The translations under genes and the position numbers were made by a program. The notes beneath the pieces are model-generated. The model was not told where the DNA came from. It did not search any database and saw only the letters and a list, made by a program, of their open reading frames with translations. Below, piece by piece: positions 37,961 to 49,212 of a DNA stretch of 64,000 nucleotides (the first letter of the stretch is position 1; each line of letters starts with the position of its first letter). The DNA comes from Ceratopteris richardii (taxonomy: Eukaryota > Streptophyta > Polypodiopsida > Polypodiales > Pteridaceae): NCBI GenBank assembly GCA_020310875.1, contig CM035413.1:185599855-185663854 (forward strand), read 5' to 3'.

Positions 37961-39038
37961 TGTTGGTGCATTTTGCCCAAGCCTACATGCTTGATATGCT
38001 TGATATTATCCTCATTTGTAAGTCACATGAGTAGTCATGTGAACACCTCTTGTAAAAGAGTACATTTTATCTCTTGTAAATGGAAAAAGAAAAAAGTAAA
38101 AGGATGGCTTACCTCATGCATGATGTAAAAGCAAATTCGTGGCTCCAACTACCAAAATCACGAATTTTTGAGCTGAGGGAATCTCTCCTAACTTTGGGGA
38201 TCACTTTTAGGTGGAGCCATTCGAATTCGAATTCAAAACTCCCTCCAAGAATTGCTATAAAAGGAGCAAGAAGGAAGAGGCGATTAGCAAGCCTTGTACG
38301 TGACCACTTCATGTCATTTTGTAGAGATTGAAGAGCTTACTCCATAGCTCTATCATTCTACTCCCATTGTGCAAAGATTCATTGCCAATGTGGTTGTAAT
38401 CATATGTGAATCTATACATTTATTATCATCTACCTCTCTGTTTTGTTCTCTGCTATACTCACTCAGAGCAGTAACTTCAGAAGGTCATATCTCGAGTTTT
38501 ACTGAACATTTTTCAGTGTTTTAAAGTGCGTTGGATAGCTCTCACTGTCTAGTTTATACCTATAAATTTTCAAGGTCATTGGATTTATACTTTTGGAGAT
38601 ATCTGCATTTTACTGCTTACTGGTCTATCTCTGCAGAGCCCCGAGAATTGTGGGAATGTTCCAGAACTTGATGAAACTTGTTCTCAGTGCTCAGTCCATC
38701 ATTTGAAGTGTTTTAACTTGGAATAGGAAGCTTGCTAAGTCTATTTGCTATGCCCAAAAGGAATTTTTCTAATTCCTTCCAGGTTGAGAGCACTGTTCAT
38801 TTTTTCCAGCAGGTGTATGTCCAAAAATAGCAAGTTTTGGGAGCTAGTCATTTCGCAACTTGTCGGTCTTGACTTAAACTTTTGGGATACATGTTCCAAA
38901 GTACTTGGCTGATATTTTGGTGGATTTAGGAAGCTCAAAGGGTCTACTAATCAACTCTGAAGTCTCAGTTGGCTGGTGTGAAGCTGGTTGTAGCGGCACC
39001 TACTCATCTTTGGATTGCATCCACCATCTCTCTTCACA
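37961..39038 (+). repeat. Element C 5' LTR (1078 bp)
   Basis: TG...CA ends. TATA box TATAAAAG at 38256-38263. Upstream lies a perfect 9-bp inverted repeat, aaattcgtg (38133-38141) and cacgaattt (38159-38167). Also an attcgaattcgaatt palindromic stretch near 38219-38233. Downstream are diverged modules starting near 38521, 38711 and 38872 that resemble those of family A. Confidence 0.96.
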
Positions 39039-39039
39039 G

Positions 39040-39051
39040 TGGTATCAGAGC
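39040..39051 (+). other. Element C primer binding site
   Basis: TGGTATCAGAGC, initiator-Met tRNA complement, one base after the LTR and 13 bases before the gag ATG. Confidence 0.93.
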
Positions 39052-39064
39052 ATAGTCAAGCAAC

Positions 39065-42000
39065 ATGGGAGATGGATTTCCATCAACAATTGATAAATTG
39101 GATCGAAACAACTACCCGGCATGGTCTCTAAGGATGGAGGCTTACCTTCAAGGAAGGAATCTATATGGATTCATATCCGGAGATGAAGCAATGCCAACCA
39201 TGAGGAACAAAGGGCAACCATCACATGAAGAAGTGGAAGGACTTTCGAATTGGTGTTCGAAGGATGCACTTGCAAGGTCCTATATTCTAAACTCAATCTC
39301 TGATTTTCTTTTACCTCATGTCAAGGGATGCAAGACATCAAGAGAAACCTGGAATGCACTTGCTTCTTTCTTCTCTTCCAACACTCGAGCAAGGAAGAAC
39401 CAATTGTGGATGGAGTTCACAACAATGAAGAAAAGCCCGAAGCAAAATGTGACTGATTATGTCACAAAGATGAAGGAGATTTCCGACCAACTTGGAAGCA
39501 TTGGAGAGGTAATTGAAGAGGAGCAAATCATAAGACAAATCATGAATGGAATCAAAGCAGACGACAAGTGGGAGTCATTCACAACAGCCATGGATTTATA
39601 CATGGATATGCATGTACCCGACCTCAACACACTCATGGGCCAACTCTTCACTCATGAAGCAAAGATTAGCAAAGGTGGTGAGTCCTCAAGAGGTAATCAA
39701 ACTTCTGCCTTATATTCTGATAAAGCTAAGGTCAAGGACAAGTCAAAGAATAGAAAGAATGAAGATGAAGGAAGCTCTTTCCAAGCAAACTTTGCAGGTA
39801 GAGGAAGAGCTAGAGGAAGAGGCAGAGGTGGAAAGCAAGGCAGGGGGAGATTCCAATCATCTCAACCTTGCAACATATGTGGCTTATCTAACCATACTAC
39901 TGAAGAATGTTTCAGGAATCCAAGGAACTCAAGAGGAAGAGGATTCAATAGAGGTGGCTATGGATCAAATAGAGGTAGGTACAATGGAGGCTACAACAAC
40001 AACAACTACTACAACAACAATTACAACAACAACAACAACTATCAAAGTGGCCATAGAGGAAGAAGAGATTACAATAACTATGCAGAGGACCAAAGTCAAG
40101 AAGATTCATTATTGATTATGAATCTATCAACAAAGAAGGGTAAGGATGATGATCACATATTTTACATTGATTCGGGATGCTCGAACCATGTAGCAGGAAA
40201 TGTGGCTTTACTTTCTGATTTGGAAGATCCTCATAACAAGCATGAAGTGCAGACAGGAGATGACACAAAGCACTCAGTGGAGAAGATAGGTAATGTGAAG
40301 ACATCAGATGGGAATATGAACCTCTTAAGCAAAGTCTTGTATGTCCCTACAATTACCAAAAATTTAATAAGTGTTGGACAGATTGTTGAAAAAGGATTGC
40401 AGGTTAGATTCAATCGATTTGGAGCATATGTTGAAGACCCAAGGCAAGGCTTTCGAAGGATTGCCAAAGGAGAAAAGACAGGAAGGCTTTTCACTTTTGA
40501 AGTGGAAGATACAAAGAACATAGCTTTGTTTAGCTATGGATCTCAAACTCTAACAGAGTTGGAGATATGGCACAAAAGGCTTGCTCACATTGGTGAGAGG
40601 ACACTCAAACAGATTTGCAGGGACCAAAGTGTACTTGGTTTGCCTAATATCACAAGGCAACACATGATTTATAAGTGTGAAGCTTGTCAACTCGGCAAGG
40701 CTCATAGACAACCTTTCAATAAGAAAGGATATATGTATCAAAATCCTTTGGATCTAGTGCACACGGATGTGTGGGGTCCAAGTAAGGAGCCATCTATATC
40801 AGGCTCAAGATATTATGTGTCTTTCATAGATGATTGTAGCAGGTGGACCATTCTGTTTTTCATGAAGCACAAGGATGAAGTGTTTAATTGCTTTAAGAAG
40901 TATATTGCTCTTGTTGAAAATCAAACAGGTAGGACTTTGAAAAGACTCAGATCAGATGGTGGAGGAGAATACTTCTCTTCTGAATTTGATGCCTTCTTGC
41001 ATGAAAGAGGCATTAAAAGGGAAGTCACTACAAGGTATACACCTGAACTCAATGGTGTAGCAGAGAGGAGGAATAGAGCTATTGTCGAAGCTGCAAGGTC
41101 CATGCTCAATGAAAAGGGATTGCCAAACTACCTATGGGCAGAGGCTGTGTCGACAGCCACATATCTCATAAATAGACTTCCATCTAAGTCACTAGATGGA
41201 ACCACTCCATATGAAGTGTGGAATGGAAGAAGACCTAGTCTAGAGCATTGTAAAATCTTTGGATGCTTAGCCTATGCTCACATTCCTTCTCAAGTAAGAG
41301 GGAAATTGGATCCCAAGGCAGAGAAGTGTGTATTCATTGGTTATGATCAAAACCAAAAAGGATATAGATTGTACAATCCAACCAATAAAGGATTTTCTGT
41401 GAGTAGAGATGTAATTTTTGATGAAAACAAATCATGGTTTGATGATGACAGGAAAGTGAAGCTGCCATATGACTTGGATGAAGATTTTCCATCACTTCAA
41501 CCAAAGGAGCCAAAGCAGATTGAAGAAAGTGATTCGGAGATTGACCTAGAAGACTTGGAAAGACTAAAGCGATGGAAGAACAAAGGTAAAGCAAAGATGC
41601 AGGATGCTACATATGGACCCGAGAGCTCACATCAACCACTTAGAAGGTCTTCGAGGGAGAAGAAGAAACCAGAGAGGTTTGGTTATGATACTTCTTTGGT
41701 CACCAAGCACTCAATCTACATTGCAAAGGATTCAACCAATGAAGAATCTACCACATTTGAAGAAGCACAAAGCAAGAAAGCTTGGAGAGATGCAATGGAT
41801 GAAGAAATGGAAGCCTTGAAGGAGAATGACACTTGGGAGCTTGTACCTAACAAGCCATCTATGAAGATAATCGGATCTCGATGGATATACAAAATCAAGA
41901 AGAATCCAGATGGAAGTATAAATAGACACAAAGCAAGGTTAGTTGCTAAAGGGTTTGCTCAAACCCATGGTATTGATTATGAGGAGACTTTCTCTCCTGT

Positions 42001-43276
42001 TGCAAAAATGCCTACAATTAGGGTTCTCATTAGTCTTGCTGCATCTAGAAATTGGAATCTTTATCAACTTGATGTAAAGAATGCTTTCTTGAATGGATGG
42101 ATTTCTGAGGAAGTGTATATGGCACAACCTCCTGGATATGAGGATGCACATCATCCTAACTATGTATGCAAACTAAAGAAAGCTTTGTATGGATTGAAGC
42201 AAGCTCCAAGAGCTTGGAATTTCAGATTGGTTACTTATTTGCAGGACCAAGGATTCAAAGCTAGCAAGGCGGATACCTCTTTGTTCATAAAGAGGAATGG
42301 ATCTGAAGTGATCTATTTATGTGTGTATGTTGATGATATTATTATCACAGGCAATGATCTTGAAGGAATCAAACAGGTAAAGAGTCAAATGAAGGAGGAG
42401 TTCAAAATAAGTGACCTCGGACCACTCACTTATTTTCTTGGATTGGAGTTGATCTACACAGATTCAGGTATATACATCACACAAAGGAAGTATGTCCATG
42501 ACATGCTCGTCAAGTTCAAGATGGAAAATACCAAGTGTGCAGGTACACCTATGGAGCAAAATCATAAGCTTAGTGCTTATGAAGGAGAGCCAATTGAAGA
42601 CATCACAAGCTATCAAAGCTTGGTTGGAAGTTTGAACTATGCAACACTCACAAGGGTGGATATATGCTATAGTGTTAGCATATTGAGTCAGTTTATGCAT
42701 AAGCCGAGAAGACCACATATGGAAGCGGCCAAGCGAGTCCTCAAGTACCTAAAGGGGACCATGAATGAAGGTTTGTTTTATTCATATACTTCAGATATTG
42801 AGCTAAAGGTCTACTCAGATGCAGATTGGGCCGGATCTAAAGATGATAGAAGAAGCACATCAGGGTATATATCATTTGCAGGTTCAAAAATCATTTCTTG
42901 GTCATCGAAGAAGCAACCAACCGTGGCATTATCTTCTACTGAAGCTGAATATAGAGGTTTGGCTAATGCAACTCAAGAAATCATGTGGTTAAAATCTTTG
43001 TACACAGATCTTGGACTTCATTCTTCAACACCTCACATTTTTGGTGACAACACAAGCTCACTACATCTAGCAGCTAATCCGGTATACCATGCTAGAACCA
43101 AGCATATTGAAGTCCACTACCATTATGTAAGGGAGAAGCTAATGAGCAAGGATATTCAACTATCCTACGTCTCTACAGATATGCAATGTGCAGACATGTT
43201 GACGAAAGCTCTTGATGGTACGAAATTAAGTAGATTCAAGTTGATGATTGGTTTGCAGGAAATCAAGGACAATTGA
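39065..43276 (+). CDS. Gag-Pol polyprotein of copia element C (1403 aa)
   Basis: This encodes the structural and enzymatic proteins for element mobility, made as one polyprotein to be cut by its own protease. The ATG at 39065 is the first after the PBS (MGDGFPSTIDKLDRNNYPAW). In order: copia Gag about 1-230; Arg/Gly-rich and Asn/Tyr-rich stretches around the zinc knuckle Cys269-X2-Cys272-X4-His277-X4-Cys282; protease with catalytic Asp369 (DSGCSNH); integrase with an HHCC-type start (WHKRLAH, CEACQLGK) and catalytic Asp568, Asp631, Glu667 (D-62-D-35-E); RT with YVDD at 1088-1091; RNase H with Asp1252 (SDADWAG) and Glu1293 (STEAEY). No frameshift or stop is present. Gag and Pol share one frame, so Gag excess must come from another mechanism. 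Expected transcription is from the LTR TATA box at 38256. The precise copia lineage is not assigned. Confidence 0.96.
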   Translation: MGDGFPSTIDKLDRNNYPAWSLRMEAYLQGRNLYGFISGDEAMPTMRNKGQPSHEEVEGLSNWCSKDALARSYILNSISDFLLPHVKGCKTSRETWNALASFFSSNTRARKNQLWMEFTTMKKSPKQNVTDYVTKMKEISDQLGSIGEVIEEEQIIRQIMNGIKADDKWESFTTAMDLYMDMHVPDLNTLMGQLFTHEAKISKGGESSRGNQTSALYSDKAKVKDKSKNRKNEDEGSSFQANFAGRGRARGRGRGGKQGRGRFQSSQPCNICGLSNHTTEECFRNPRNSRGRGFNRGGYGSNRGRYNGGYNNNNYYNNNYNNNNNYQSGHRGRRDYNNYAEDQSQEDSLLIMNLSTKKGKDDDHIFYIDSGCSNHVAGNVALLSDLEDPHNKHEVQTGDDTKHSVEKIGNVKTSDGNMNLLSKVLYVPTITKNLISVGQIVEKGLQVRFNRFGAYVEDPRQGFRRIAKGEKTGRLFTFEVEDTKNIALFSYGSQTLTELEIWHKRLAHIGERTLKQICRDQSVLGLPNITRQHMIYKCEACQLGKAHRQPFNKKGYMYQNPLDLVHTDVWGPSKEPSISGSRYYVSFIDDCSRWTILFFMKHKDEVFNCFKKYIALVENQTGRTLKRLRSDGGGEYFSSEFDAFLHERGIKREVTTRYTPELNGVAERRNRAIVEAARSMLNEKGLPNYLWAEAVSTATYLINRLPSKSLDGTTPYEVWNGRRPSLEHCKIFGCLAYAHIPSQVRGKLDPKAEKCVFIGYDQNQKGYRLYNPTNKGFSVSRDVIFDENKSWFDDDRKVKLPYDLDEDFPSLQPKEPKQIEESDSEIDLEDLERLKRWKNKGKAKMQDATYGPESSHQPLRRSSREKKKPERFGYDTSLVTKHSIYIAKDSTNEESTTFEEAQSKKAWRDAMDEEMEALKENDTWELVPNKPSMKIIGSRWIYKIKKNPDGSINRHKARLVAKGFAQTHGIDYEETFSPVAKMPTIRVLISLAASRNWNLYQLDVKNAFLNGWISEEVYMAQPPGYEDAHHPNYVCKLKKALYGLKQAPRAWNFRLVTYLQDQGFKASKADTSLFIKRNGSEVIYLCVYVDDIIITGNDLEGIKQVKSQMKEEFKISDLGPLTYFLGLELIYTDSGIYITQRKYVHDMLVKFKMENTKCAGTPMEQNHKLSAYEGEPIEDITSYQSLVGSLNYATLTRVDICYSVSILSQFMHKPRRPHMEAAKRVLKYLKGTMNEGLFYSYTSDIELKVYSDADWAGSKDDRRSTSGYISFAGSKIISWSSKKQPTVALSSTEAEYRGLANATQEIMWLKSLYTDLGLHSSTPHIFGDNTSSLHLAANPVYHARTKHIEVHYHYVREKLMSKDIQLSYVSTDMQCADMLTKALDGTKLSRFKLMIGLQEIKDN

Positions 43277-43307
43277 AGACTTATTTGGAGGCCAAGCATG
43301 TTAGGCT

Positions 43308-43318
43308 TGAGGGGGAGC
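43308..43318 (+). other. Element C polypurine tract
   Basis: gagggggagc directly before the 3' LTR start at 43319. Confidence 0.88.
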
Positions 43319-44396
43319 TGTTGGTGCATTTTGCCCAAGCCTACATGCTTGATATGCTTGATATTATCCTCATTTGTAAGTCACATGAGTAGTCATGTGA
43401 ACACCTCTTGTAAAAGAGTACATTTTATCTCTTGTAAATGGAAAAAGAAAAAAGTAAAAGGATGGCTTACCTCATGCATGATGTAAAAGCAAATTCGTGG
43501 CTCCAACTACCAAAATCACGAATTTTTGAGCTGAGGGAATCTCTCCTAACTTTGGGGATCACTTTTAGGTGGAGCCATTCGAATTCGAATTCAAAACTCC
43601 CTCCAAGAATTGCTATAAAAGGAGCAAGAAGGAAGAGGCGATTAGCAAGCCTTGTACGTGACCACTTCATGTCATTTTGTAGAGATTGAAGAGCTTACTC
43701 CATAGCTCTATCATTCTACTCCCATTGTGCAAAGATTCATTGCCAATGTGGTTGTAATCATATGTGAATCTATACATTTATTATCATCTACCTCTCTGTT
43801 TTGTTCTCTGCTATACTCACTCAGAGCAGTAACTTCAGAAGGTCATATCTCGAGTTTTACTGAACATTTTTCAGTGTTTTAAAGTGCGTTGGATAGCTCT
43901 CACTGTCTAGTTTATACCTATAAATTTTCAAGGTCATTGGATTTATACTTTTGGAGATATCTGCATTTTACTGCTTACTGGTCTATCTCTGCAGAGCCCC
44001 GAGAATTGTGGGAATGTTCCAGAACTTGATGAAACTTGTTCTCAGTGCTCAGTCCATCATTTGAAGTGTTTTAACTTGGAATAGGAAGCTTGCTAAGTCT
44101 ATTTGCTATGCCCAAAAGGAATTTTTCTAATTCCTTCCAGGTTGAGAGCACTGTTCATTTTTTCCAGCAGGTGTATGTCCAAAAATAGCAAGTTTTGGGA
44201 GCTAGTCATTTCGCAACTTGTCGGTCTTGACTTAAACTTTTGGGATACATGTTCCAAAGTACTTGGCTGATATTTTGGTGGATTTAGGAAGCTCAAAGGG
44301 TCTACTAATCAACTCTGAAGTCTCAGTTGGCTGGTGTGAAGCTGGTTGTAGCGGCACCTACTCATCTTTGGATTGCATCCACCATCTCTCTTCACA
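43319..44396 (+). repeat. Element C 3' LTR (1078 bp)
   Basis: Same length as the 5' LTR with no difference seen by eye. TATA box at 43614-43621. Followed by the tggaa duplication. Confidence 0.96.
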
Positions 44397-44401
44397 TGGA
44401 A

Positions 44402-44930
44402 TACCTTTATGCCTTCTAGCATAGAAATGAGGTACCTTCTGATGTCCATTGGTGAGAGAATTACCAGCATATGCTTCTAGACTATGTCCTTATCATCTCC
44501 ATAAAATTTCACGTTCAAATGAGCTCTTTATATAGAGCTATGGGTATGGGACTTTTCACCTACCCTTCATCTTCTCTCACCTCTTGACTTCCCACTTCTT
44601 GGCCTTTGTCCTTCCATTGCCTTGGGTGGCTTTTGGTGCTCCATATCACTCTATATGGATAAGGTCACGACTTTTTTGAGTATTCCATCTCTCTTTTTAT
44701 ATTTTGGCTTTTACCTAAGCCATAAATACATTTTCCCTTTTCAATTCAACACTCTACTCTAAGGTCAAGAGTGTAGGCTTTACATTTTTTAGGGCTAGCT
44801 CCATTTTGAGCTTACAACAAATACATAAATGATGAAGAGGTAATAAATGAGAGGTGAGTATGTGTCAAGCCTCACAATTGGAGCTTGCACATGTTCCATA
44901 AATTTCAACACTCCCCCTCAAGCTACGATT
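44402..44930 (-). repeat. Putative 3' LTR end and polypurine tract of a minus-strand LTR element
   Basis: On the minus strand, agcttgagggggagtg (44924 to 44909) has the copia PPT form seen in C and D and is followed by TGTTGAAATTTATGG, an LTR-like start at 44910. The other end of the LTR is not defined; element C inserted at 44397 or the sequence has decayed. No coding region of this element is recognised to the right. Confidence 0.5.
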
Positions 44931-45546
44931 GGGAGTCCATGCTACTCTCCAATTCTCCTCCTCTTCCTCTTTTGCTTCCAATGCCCTTGTATCTCTTCTT
45001 TCGATAGGTTGGTGATCTTCCTTCCTTGCTTTGAAGCTTCTTTGGCTTCTCTTCAGCTTCGTCCTTTCTTCTTTGGCTCTTTTCAAGAGCTCTTCTTCAA
45101 TAAGTATCAAGAAACATTCTTCATACATATGTTTACAATATGAGATCACCTTGGCTTGTACTTATCTTTGTTGCTTCACTCTCTTCTTCTTTGTTGTCCT
45201 CTCTTTGTAACTTCATGGCTTCATGGCTTCTCTCTTCTTTGCATGCTTCTCTTTGATCCTCCTTTGTCTTTGGATCATCTTTGACTTTGTCTTTGGGTGC
45301 AATCTTTGCATCTCCGTTTTTATGTCGTCATGGTTGTCATGCTTCCTTTCTCTTCATGCCTTCTTTTATGCATCATGGCTGCTCCTTGACTTTTGGGAAC
45401 TCCTTTGATAATGGTGGCTCCTCCTCATGCTTTGATTTACCTTTGATGGTTGCTCTTTCTCTTTCTTTGAGTGTACCTACTTCTTTTGGGTACTTTCCTC
45501 TTCTCTGGACTTCTTTGGATCTTCCAATCCTTGCAAGCAACTCCCC
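44931..45546. other. No gene recognised
   Basis: Rich in ctt/ctc triplets on the + strand (glutamate/lysine-rich if read on minus). It contains no domain I recognise. It ends at tcccc, the left target-site duplication of element F. Confidence 0.4.
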
Positions 45547-45811
45547 TGTCACATCATGGATGCATAACTTTAGATAGTGAGATGGCACATATGGGCCATG
45601 GCATCATTTGAGGCATCTTACCTCACTTGGTAGAGGACTTGAGAAGAGAGCCCATTAGAACTCTCATGTGAGTATTTATTATCTCACTTATCTTGTAAGA
45701 GTAAGGGAGAAGCCCGGCGGCTGGGAGGATAGAACACTCTCTGTGTGTCTTAGAGTGGTGGACGCTTGCGTGGCTCTCAGCGGCAGCGTGCGGCAATAAA
45801 AAGGCTTAAGA
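45547..45811 (+). repeat. Element F 5' LTR (265 bp)
   Basis: Begins TGTCACATCATGG, ends GGCTTAAGA. It includes caataaaaagg, a possible polyadenylation or TATA-like signal, near its end. Confidence 0.88.
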
Positions 45812-45812
45812 T

Positions 45813-45824
45813 TGGTATCAGAGC
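45813..45824 (+). other. Element F primer binding site
   Basis: TGGTATCAGAGC, initiator-Met tRNA complement, one base after the 5' LTR. Confidence 0.88.
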
Positions 45825-45847
45825 AGCGATTCTGCCACGCGACTGCA

Positions 45848-45910
45848 GCCTGGAGGATTTGAACCCTCGCCATGCCCAAGAAAGACATGCATTCTATCCA
45901 AGGCGCCTAC
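45848..45910 (-). other. tRNA-like sequence in the leader of element F
   Basis: On the minus strand a B-box-like GGTTCAAATCC (45865-45855) follows a cttggatagaatgc stretch that resembles an A box. It cannot fold as a good tRNA by eye. It is likely tRNA-derived, not a working gene. Confidence 0.4.
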
Positions 45911-48900
45911 TCACGTTGATGGAACATCATATCCAAAAATATGATATGAATCAGCTGCGGCGTCTACTTTTGGCCGCTTTCATATGCTTTAGGAGAGGAA
46001 GGAGACCCCTCAGAGAAGCCTAAGATCCCAAGGAACCTCGTGAGTAGCACGTAATAACTCATTGCTTCTCGTCAAGGCCAAGGAGACAGAGATCTCAATG
46101 GGGCTTCCTTGAGGAATTAGGCAAAAGGAGTTAAGTTCTAGAAAGGCATCTTCCATTGAGAATCAAGAAGAGATAGGAGAGATGCAGATTGGATGCACAT
46201 GCGGCATACTATGAGTCCATGAATGAAGAGCATTCTTTTCATCAACTCTCTGACACCGGCTTTCAAGTAAAAGAACATGGAGCTTCATGCTAAGCACATG
46301 TATGAAAGTTTCGTTTGTTATTTCCCAAAGCTAATTATTGTAATACTCCATTCTTGGGAAAGAGAAAGGAAGGGCTTTGAGCAAAGCTCTTTGAGGGAAA
46401 ATCAAATGTATGGAGGGTATGAGGTATATGCCCTCATCTAAAGTCGAGAATTCCCTCAAATTACAAGAAAGGGTAAGCTTTAGGCACCTCCAAAGTAGCC
46501 TATTTTTGATGATTTTTACGTAAATTTCAGGAGCTATTTTGATAAATAGCCATTTTTGGAAGGGGAAATGAAGCGGGTTTTTTCATAGATTTATTGAAAA
46601 AACCATGCACGCCTATAGTCTAGCATATGGACTTCCATATAAGATTAAGAAACCCAAAAGATACCTCAGTTTGATGGGAGTTTGAAGCTCCACAAGACCC
46701 CCTTCCATCACAGTTTGAGAAAAAATTCAGCACCTCAATTTGAGAAATTCCCATTTTGGAAGAGGGCAAAAGAGGTGCAATAAATATGGATGGATGGGAA
46801 AAAGTATATATACTGAGAGTATGGTGCATGGAATTCTTAGGCGAATCATTAGATTCATCAAAAAGATAAGTTAAGGAGGAATTTTACTTCCTCAAAGACC
46901 CCCTTCCCGCACTTTTTGGAAAAAATTAGATCTTAATTTTTGCCAAACTCCACTTTGGGGAGTAAGAAAAGAGATCATTCAAGAGGCTCCTAGGGATTAA
47001 TGCATACACACATGACTTATGGTGTATGAATTATCTTGGAGAAGAGAAAATCCAAGAAAAATCCACATTAGGAGTGGATTATAAGCTTGCTAAGAGCTCC
47101 CATTTAAGTTTTTACATGAAAGTAAAAATCTTGATTTAGGCCTACTTTGGGGAGCGAATTAGCATGCACAAAGGGAGGATTTGGAAAGGTGAAAATAGAC
47201 CTAAGCATCTTCATATACCACTCTCTGAGATTCTGGAGAGAATTTTAGCATTTGCTTGATGGAAGAATGCTTTTGGGCACCCCAAAAATCACTTTTTTAC
47301 ACTTTTTCCAGCCCCTCCAACAGTCCACTAGTTTGACATGTCCCACTTGGAATGGCCATATCTTGGGCTAGAAAATTCCAAATAGGATATTCTTCCAGTA
47401 GAGAATGTGATAGGTGATTTTATCACCATTGGTATCACATACTCATTTTTCAGTCTTTCAGGAACGATAATTCCATCAGTTTGAGTGGATCGTATAGATC
47501 CATGCATAGAGTATGGTTGGCAGAGATAGTTCTTTACTATGGATACACATGTGTTTACGGTATCATGTCATATCATTGTTGACCATTTTAGTAGAGGACT
47601 TTGACCCCTATTAGGAATTTATTTTCTCCACTCTTCACTACATACACCTTCATGAAGGATTATGCATTAGTTATGGAAGAGAGGACTAAATAAATTCATG
47701 AATCTCTCTTTTAAGGAAAGGAGAAAGTGGGAATCAGCTCAGAGATCCATGAGAGATCTCACTTTAGTTCAGTGTTCTCACTTTAGCTCCTACTCCGTGA
47801 GAGAGGAGGAACGCAAGGAAAACATGATTTCTTCATAGGAGAAGAGTACAGTATGTTTTCCTTTAGACAGAAGAGGTGTATGGAAAACATCTCTTAGTCT
47901 TTATTTCATACGGAATTCATTTACTCTACTTTTCAATGTAATTTTCCTTCACATGGGAGTCTCTTTCTCCACTAGTTTTGAAGGAAAAGTATGGAGAACT
48001 TATGTGCATGTTCTCACCTATGGATGAGTAGAGAAACTGGATTCAACAGAATCTCTTTCAAAGGGAAAGGGAAAGTGGAATAGATTCCACTACCAGACCT
48101 CTTTTCCTTAGAGGAGATTACAGAGAGAGACATGGAGAGAGTTTCACTTTCTCATTTAGATTGTCTAGATAGGAGTGGCACTCTTCTATCAAAGACAAGA
48201 GGGAGATCAGGTAATCATACTGGTTAGATTGAGTCTCACATGGAGACTCTTGAGAGAAGTAGTTATTTGTACTTCCAGTGATGGTCTTTGACTAGATGAG
48301 ATGATCTAGTTATTGACATTAGTTAGATTGGGAATAGACTTATGACTTCTCTCTTTAGGGTTTCTAGGAGATATGGAGATATCTAAACTATGGAGGTACC
48401 AAACTCTTAGTTGGTGTTACATCATGAGCATGATGTGTAAACATCAGTTAGGAGGATAGGTACTGAAGGATTATCTGAATCTCAAAGGGAATGCTTTTTG
48501 CATTCATATGGCAAACTACAGGGAAGAGAAATATTAGAGTTTGCACTAGTGCCAATAAATGCTCTTCCAATAGAACTTTGTCCAATGGTAAAGGATGACA
48601 AACCACAGATTTCTTGGTTGGTGGAATATAGAGATTTCATTTTACTACCAAGAAATTCTTATGTATGAGCTAGATGATGGATTTGCATAGTTCACAAGGT
48701 AGTTTAGACAAAACTACTACTTGTGATTACACTCAAGGTTAGCAAGACCTAGAGTGGCATGAGGGCAATCTATCATGTACTCCTAGATGGGTTTGAAGTC
48801 ACTTTTTATGGGACTTTGTTCTATATTTCAGACGATTATATGGTTTACTATCTCCATTACAGTACGGTCAAGCCAATAAGCTTGGCACTTTTACACTTGC

Positions 48901-49197
48901 CTTACATGCTATTGCTCCATGCAGGATACATCATATGGACTTAGGTCATTTGGATGATGTTGTATGTTATGGGAGTGATAGTTTGGAAGTGGAGTGTACA
49001 TGGGAGATAATAGGCACCACTCAGACGGTTTCCCACCTTTGAGATAATCTCATATGAGACTTCTTAAGGGGAAGGATATGGGGAAACAACACACAGAGAT
49101 GACCATGTACATAGAGTACATGGGGTTCAAGGGAGTCCGAGCACCTTCTTCTACCATTACGGACATTTCATTGACATTTTCGAGGATGAAAATGCTC

Positions 49198-49212
49198 TCA
49201 AGGGGAAGGAAA
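49198..49212 (+). other. Element F polypurine tract
   Basis: aaggggaaggaaa directly before the 3' LTR. Confidence 0.8.

Larger units (their letters stand above)
37961..44396 (+). mobile_element. Ty1/copia element C, structurally intact and apparently recent
   Basis: A 6436-bp element with two 1078-bp LTRs (TGTTGGTGCA...TTCACA) that show no difference by eye, a perfect duplication tggaa (37956-37960 and 44397-44401), a PBS, a PPT and one uninterrupted 1403-codon gag-pol frame. All catalytic motifs are present. It is the only complete coding element in the window and the best candidate for a recently mobile copy. It is related to family A but distinct. Confidence 0.97.
45812..49212 (+). other. 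Element F non-coding interior
   Basis: No open frame longer than about 85 codons and no Gag, protease, integrase or RT motif. The longest frames (45766-46023 and 48759-48944) look random. The first 100 bases hold a minus-strand tRNA-like sequence (45848-45910). Confidence 0.75.
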
